A stretch of 44,986 nucleotides of DNA, taken from NCBI GenBank assembly GCA_947474705.1, contig CANJJS010000036.1, forward strand, positions 1-44,986. Reading direction: 5' to 3'. This DNA comes from Acetobacteraceae bacterium. Lineage in GTDB: Bacteria > Pseudomonadota > Alphaproteobacteria > Acetobacterales > Acetobacteraceae. Positions 41,782-44,986 of this stretch are shown piece by piece. Every line of letters starts with the position of its first letter. The stretch's first letter is position 1. A program made the position numbers and the translations under genes. The notes beneath the pieces are model-generated. The model saw nothing but the letters and a program-made list of their open reading frames with translations, was not told the DNA's origin and ran no database searches.

Positions 41782-42009
41782 GCTCGGGATCGCGACCTTC
41801 ATTCTGGGATGGAACCGACATTGTTGCTGGTGGCGAATTCGGATCTCGATCGGGCGGCCATCCGCGAAAATGCCGCGCGATTTCGGGCCGCGCCGCACCG
41901 CCAGGGCCGCGTCGCGGCGCCAACGGCGGCGGGACCTTGGCCGGAATTCCCTGCGAATCGCGGAAGATTCCCGAACTCCCGATCGCGCTGGCACGCGAGG
42001 TAAGCGCGA

Positions 42010-43242
42010 ATGAAGAGGCCTGGATTGCGCCGGCGCGATCTCGCCGGATTGGCGAGTGTGGGAATTTTGGCGCCGTCCTTTCCCGGTGGTGCCATTCCCG
42101 GCGCCAGGTCGATCGCGATCGCGAATGGCACGAACTATCCCGACCGGTTCTCCGATGGGTCGTCGCGTTGGATGACGTCGCGGTCGGCGCATTTCATGGT
42201 CGAAGAGGGCCGCCTGCTCCGGTTCGTTCATGGAAATATCGGGCGAGGGCCTCTGTCTGGCCCCAATGGAACCGGTCCCAATGAAATCGAGATACGCAGC
42301 CAGCTGGAATATCCCCGTGGAACATTCCATGCTTTGACATTCAAGGGGAAGAAGTCCGCCGTTGTGCCGCCGGGCCAGACAGTGGTGACGGATGTTTCGT
42401 CCGCGGTGGTGCCCAAAAGGGCGTTATTCTGGGCGTGGATCAATATTTCCGCCAGCGCCGCGCCAGGCGTCTGGCCCTTGAGCCGAACCGCAAACGAGTC
42501 TCTTGGCGATCGGGTTTTCGAGGGAATCGCGGAAAATCCGATCTTCGACGTTTCAGGTAGGGAACCAAACCGTTCGTTTGGGTTGACGCCTCTGATAATT
42601 CTCGGCGAGGCGAGGGTTCCGCGTCCCTCGGTCTCGATCGTCGGCGATTCCCTGGCCGCCGGTCACGCCGGTATGGCGGACGCCTGGGGCGGCCGAGGCT
42701 ACGTGGCATGGGCGCTGAGAAATGAGTTCGCCTGGTCGAATTTCGCCTTGCCGGGCGATGCCGCGGAAAATTTCATTGGCCGGTTCCCTCTTACGGCGCC
42801 GTTGATCGAAGGACGTTTCACGCACGTCATTTGCGCGCTTGGCATAGGCGACGTCAGAAAAGGCGGGGAACAGCGGATACGCGCGAATTTGACGAGGGTA
42901 TGGCACCTGATGGCTGAGAACAATATGAAAGTATTTCAAACGACAATTACCACGGAAACGGAAAGTACAGACGGATGGCTCTCCGCCACCCGGCAAACCT
43001 TGAGGAACCGGAACTTCGCGGAAGGCGGCTTACGGCACGAAATCAACAATTGGATCCGGACGAAACCGCCTCCCCTGTCCGGCTACTTCGATGTCGCGGC
43101 GGCGCTGGAGACATCCCTGGATTCGGGTATTTGGAACGCGCCGGGCGGCCGAGCCGTCACGAATGACGGGGTGCATCTGAATCCGATTGGGACCGCACTG
43201 GCCGCGCAACGTGTGGATGTGGGACTTTTGACGGCCACCTGA
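42010..43242 (+). CDS. SGNH/GDSL-type hydrolase, Tat-exported
   Basis: A 410-residue protein with an RRRDLAGLASVGILAPSF signal suggesting twin-arginine export; GAGG lies nine bases before the ATG. Residues ~35-200 form a beta-rich N-terminal part of unknown type. The SGNH domain begins PSVSIVGDSLAAGHAGM (Ser214 in GDS) and ends with TNDGVHLNPIG (Asp386, His389). The family deacylates or deacetylates lipids and polysaccharides in the periplasm or outside. It follows the NCEFG-motif gene by 228 bases and shares its lower GC; both may act on a surface glycan (inference). Confidence 0.8.
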   Translation: MKRPGLRRRDLAGLASVGILAPSFPGGAIPGARSIAIANGTNYPDRFSDGSSRWMTSRSAHFMVEEGRLLRFVHGNIGRGPLSGPNGTGPNEIEIRSQLEYPRGTFHALTFKGKKSAVVPPGQTVVTDVSSAVVPKRALFWAWINISASAAPGVWPLSRTANESLGDRVFEGIAENPIFDVSGREPNRSFGLTPLIILGEARVPRPSVSIVGDSLAAGHAGMADAWGGRGYVAWALRNEFAWSNFALPGDAAENFIGRFPLTAPLIEGRFTHVICALGIGDVRKGGEQRIRANLTRVWHLMAENNMKVFQTTITTETESTDGWLSATRQTLRNRNFAEGGLRHEINNWIRTKPPPLSGYFDVAAALETSLDSGIWNAPGGRAVTNDGVHLNPIGTALAAQRVDVGLLTAT

Positions 43243-43372
43243 TCGGGGGATCGGTGCTTCGAACAACATCGTACCACCCGCCACCGATCGGGCGGTGGTG
43301 GATCGCGTCATGGTCCGGCATGGCCGCTTTTACGGCCGGTGCGGTGAACCTGGCCGATAAGGCCGCGGCGGA

Positions 43373-44716
43373 TCAGGCGGCCGGCGGGACTCCCGCCTTG
43401 GCCAGCGCCGCCGCCTGGCGTTCGGCCAGGGCGTCCTCGTCGAAATCGGCGATCAGTTCGTGGAACAGGCGGCTCCAGTTGAGTTCGGCTTTCAGGCGAA
43501 GGAAGACGCCGCCCAGTCCGATCGCGGAGCGGTCCATCAACACGAATTCGCGGGGGGGTTTGACGCCGCCGGTGCGTTTCAGGCCGTTATGAACCTGTTG
43601 CGCGACGGCGCGGCCGAACTGGGGATCGTCGGTTTCCTGGATGCGGCGGACGCGATCGTCGGTCAGCGGTTCGTAAAGGAAGCGCGCCCATAACCCCAGG
43701 ACATCCATTTTTTCCTGGGACATGTCGGTAAAACCCCAGGTTTCGTAGGCGCGATGGGCTTTGGTGTCGTCGTTGTCGCGCACGGCCTCGAACAGGTCGA
43801 TCACGCCGCGAACGAATTTCGGCGGGAAGACGCGGATCGCGCCGAAGTCGAGGAGATTGACGGAACCATCGGGGCGGACCTGGTAGTTGCCCATGTGCGG
43901 GTCGCCGTGGATGACGCCGTAGCGGTAGAACGGCACGTACCACGCCCGGAACAAGGCCTCCGCGATCCGGTTGCGTTCGTCCTGTGGGGGGTCTTCGGCG
44001 AGCCGGGCCATCAGCGGGCGGCCATCGAGCCAGGTCATCGTCAGCAGGCGTTTGGTGCAGTAGTCCGGTACAGGTTCCGGGACATGGACGGTGGGATGGT
44101 CCGCCAGCATCAGGCGATAGAGGCGCATTTGCGCGGCCTCGCGTTCGTAATCGAGTTCCTCGCGCAGACGTTCGGTCAGTTCCTTGTAGACTTCCTCGTG
44201 CTGAATGGCGTTGTCCATACGGTGGTAGATGGCCATCGCGACTTTTAACTGGCGGAGATCGGCTTCGACCGTGCTTGGCATGTCCGGGTATTGCAGCTTG
44301 CAGGCGACATCGGTGCCGTCGGGCAGGGTCGCGCGGTGGACCTGGCCAAGGGAAGCAGCGGCGGCGGCGTCCTGGGAAAACTCGCCGAAGCGCGCGCGCC
44401 ATTGCGGGCCAAGTTCGCTCGCCATGCGCCGGCGCACGAAGTTCCAGCCCATGGGCGGGGCGTTGGCCTGTAGCTGCGCGAGTTCCTCGGCGTATTCGGC
44501 GGGAAGCGCGTCGGGGACGGAGGAGAGAAACTGGGCCACCTTCATCAGCGGGCCTTTTAGGCCGCCGAGGACGGTCTTCAGGTCCTCCGCGTGCGCGGCG
44601 CGGTCGGTTTTGAAGCCGAAGACGCGTTCGCCCGCGACGCGCGCGGCGATGCCGCCGACGGCGCCCGACGTGCGCGCCATGCGGCGTATCTCACGGAAAA
44701 AGTTACTGCCGGACAT
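43373..44716 (-). CDS. ABC1/AarF/UbiB-family atypical kinase
   Basis: A 447-residue protein. The ABC1 family features are the KxGQ-like GGLKGPLMKVAQFLSSVPDA (from residue 51), the Ala-rich loop DAAAAASLGQVHRA replacing the Gly-rich loop, the ATP-binding Lys in VACKLQYPDM, the catalytic VIHGDPHMGN and the metal-binding NLLDFGAIRVF. UbiB/COQ8 proteins support ubiquinone synthesis or lipid transport as ATPases. The KxGQ Gly is replaced (KVAQ). It lies 6 bases from the oligopeptidase gene upstream. Confidence 0.9.
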   Translation of the reverse strand: MSGSNFFREIRRMARTSGAVGGIAARVAGERVFGFKTDRAAHAEDLKTVLGGLKGPLMKVAQFLSSVPDALPAEYAEELAQLQANAPPMGWNFVRRRMASELGPQWRARFGEFSQDAAAAASLGQVHRATLPDGTDVACKLQYPDMPSTVEADLRQLKVAMAIYHRMDNAIQHEEVYKELTERLREELDYEREAAQMRLYRLMLADHPTVHVPEPVPDYCTKRLLTMTWLDGRPLMARLAEDPPQDERNRIAEALFRAWYVPFYRYGVIHGDPHMGNYQVRPDGSVNLLDFGAIRVFPPKFVRGVIDLFEAVRDNDDTKAHRAYETWGFTDMSQEKMDVLGLWARFLYEPLTDDRVRRIQETDDPQFGRAVAQQVHNGLKRTGGVKPPREFVLMDRSAIGLGGVFLRLKAELNWSRLFHELIADFDEDALAERQAAALAKAGVPPAA

Positions 44717-44722
44717 GGGTTT

Positions 44723-44986
44723 TCACGAGGTGGCTTCCAGTTCGTCGATGAAGCCGGAGATGATGTCGAGGCCCTTGGTCCAGAAGGCGGGGTCGGAGGC
44801 ATCGAGACCGAAGGGCGCGAGCAGTTCCTTGTGCCGTTTGGTGCCGCCCGCGCGCAGCATGTCCAGATATTTGGCCTGAAAGCCCGGATGCCCGCCCTGG
44901 AAGACGGAATAGAGCGCGTTCACCAGGCAGTCGCCGAAGGCATAGGCATAAACGTAGAACGGCGAATGCACGAAATGCGGCACATA
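44723..44986 (-). CDS. M3-family oligoendopeptidase F-like protein (partial, C-terminus)
   Basis: Only the last ~87 residues are in the window. They read HFVHSPFYVYAYAFGDCLVN, then FQGGHPGFQAKYLDMLRAGG and FWTKGLDIISGFIDEL, a pattern typical of the C-terminal end of PepF/M3 peptidases (FYVYAYAFG is highly conserved). The HExxH zinc site lies beyond the edge. It is encoded upstream of, and close to, the ABC1 kinase gene. Confidence 0.85.
   Translation of the reverse strand, partial: YVPHFVHSPFYVYAYAFGDCLVNALYSVFQGGHPGFQAKYLDMLRAGGTKRHKELLAPFGLDASDPAFWTKGLDIISGFIDELEATS

Noticed and set aside
41809-42003. Small plus-strand ORF between the two accessory genes (MEPTLLLVANSDLDR)
   Set aside because: No ribosome site, and it becomes low-complexity Arg/Pro/Ala sequence after ~20 residues.

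Overview
The window is GC-rich with G or C at most third codon positions. It carries a lipid A/outer-membrane assembly cluster in alphaproteobacterial order (bamA-skp-lpxD-fabZ-lpxA) and an lpxC-bamD-recN block. With two PEP-CTERM proteins, many CoA/flavin catabolic enzymes and GC-rich extragenic palindromes, this suggests a free-living alphaproteobacterium, most likely Rhodospirillales/Acetobacteraceae. The placement is inferred from gene content and style; there is no rRNA or tRNA to confirm it. I see no CRISPR array and no intact insertion sequence.

Left part (1-9100): two tandem FMN-dependent alpha-hydroxy-acid dehydrogenases (the first cut by the window edge) diverge from a ketopantoate-reductase-like gene across a large palindromic repeat. 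Next comes an accessory patch with a small conserved hypothetical gene, a decayed stretch and a lower-GC gene for a MACPF (perforin-like) protein. Its natural start codon is separated from the domain frame by a run of nine C. Then follow a crotonase-family gene, a DUF429-like gene and a small basic protein in one overlapping transcription unit, and a PEP-CTERM protein.

Middle (9100-31226): a citrate synthase-family enzyme; a polysaccharide-type group (GT2 glycosyltransferase, SAM methyltransferase, GT61 glycosyltransferase) beside an EamA transporter; an orphan DMSO-reductase-family molybdoenzyme overlapping a small lipoprotein gene; a luciferase-like monooxygenase; lpxC-bamD-recN; a second PEP-CTERM protein; a LysE exporter, MBL hydrolase and membrane-anchored spermidine-synthase-like unit; a CaiB CoA transferase; a Calx-beta adhesin-like protein; and a second luciferase-like enzyme.

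Right part (31227-44986): the bamA-skp-lpxD-fabZ-lpxA operon lies exactly between two same-orientation copies of the palindromic repeat. It is interrupted between fabZ and lpxA by five tandem 27-bp hairpin units. After it come MaoC-like and VOC enzymes, a transposase relic, two accessory genes (an unknown protein with an NCEFG motif and an SGNH hydrolase), an ABC1/UbiB-family kinase and the 3' end of an M3 oligopeptidase gene.

The most interesting signals are the MACPF gene with its C9 tract, the tandem hairpin array inside the lipid A operon, and the two families of palindromic repeats, one of which brackets the bamA-lpxA block.
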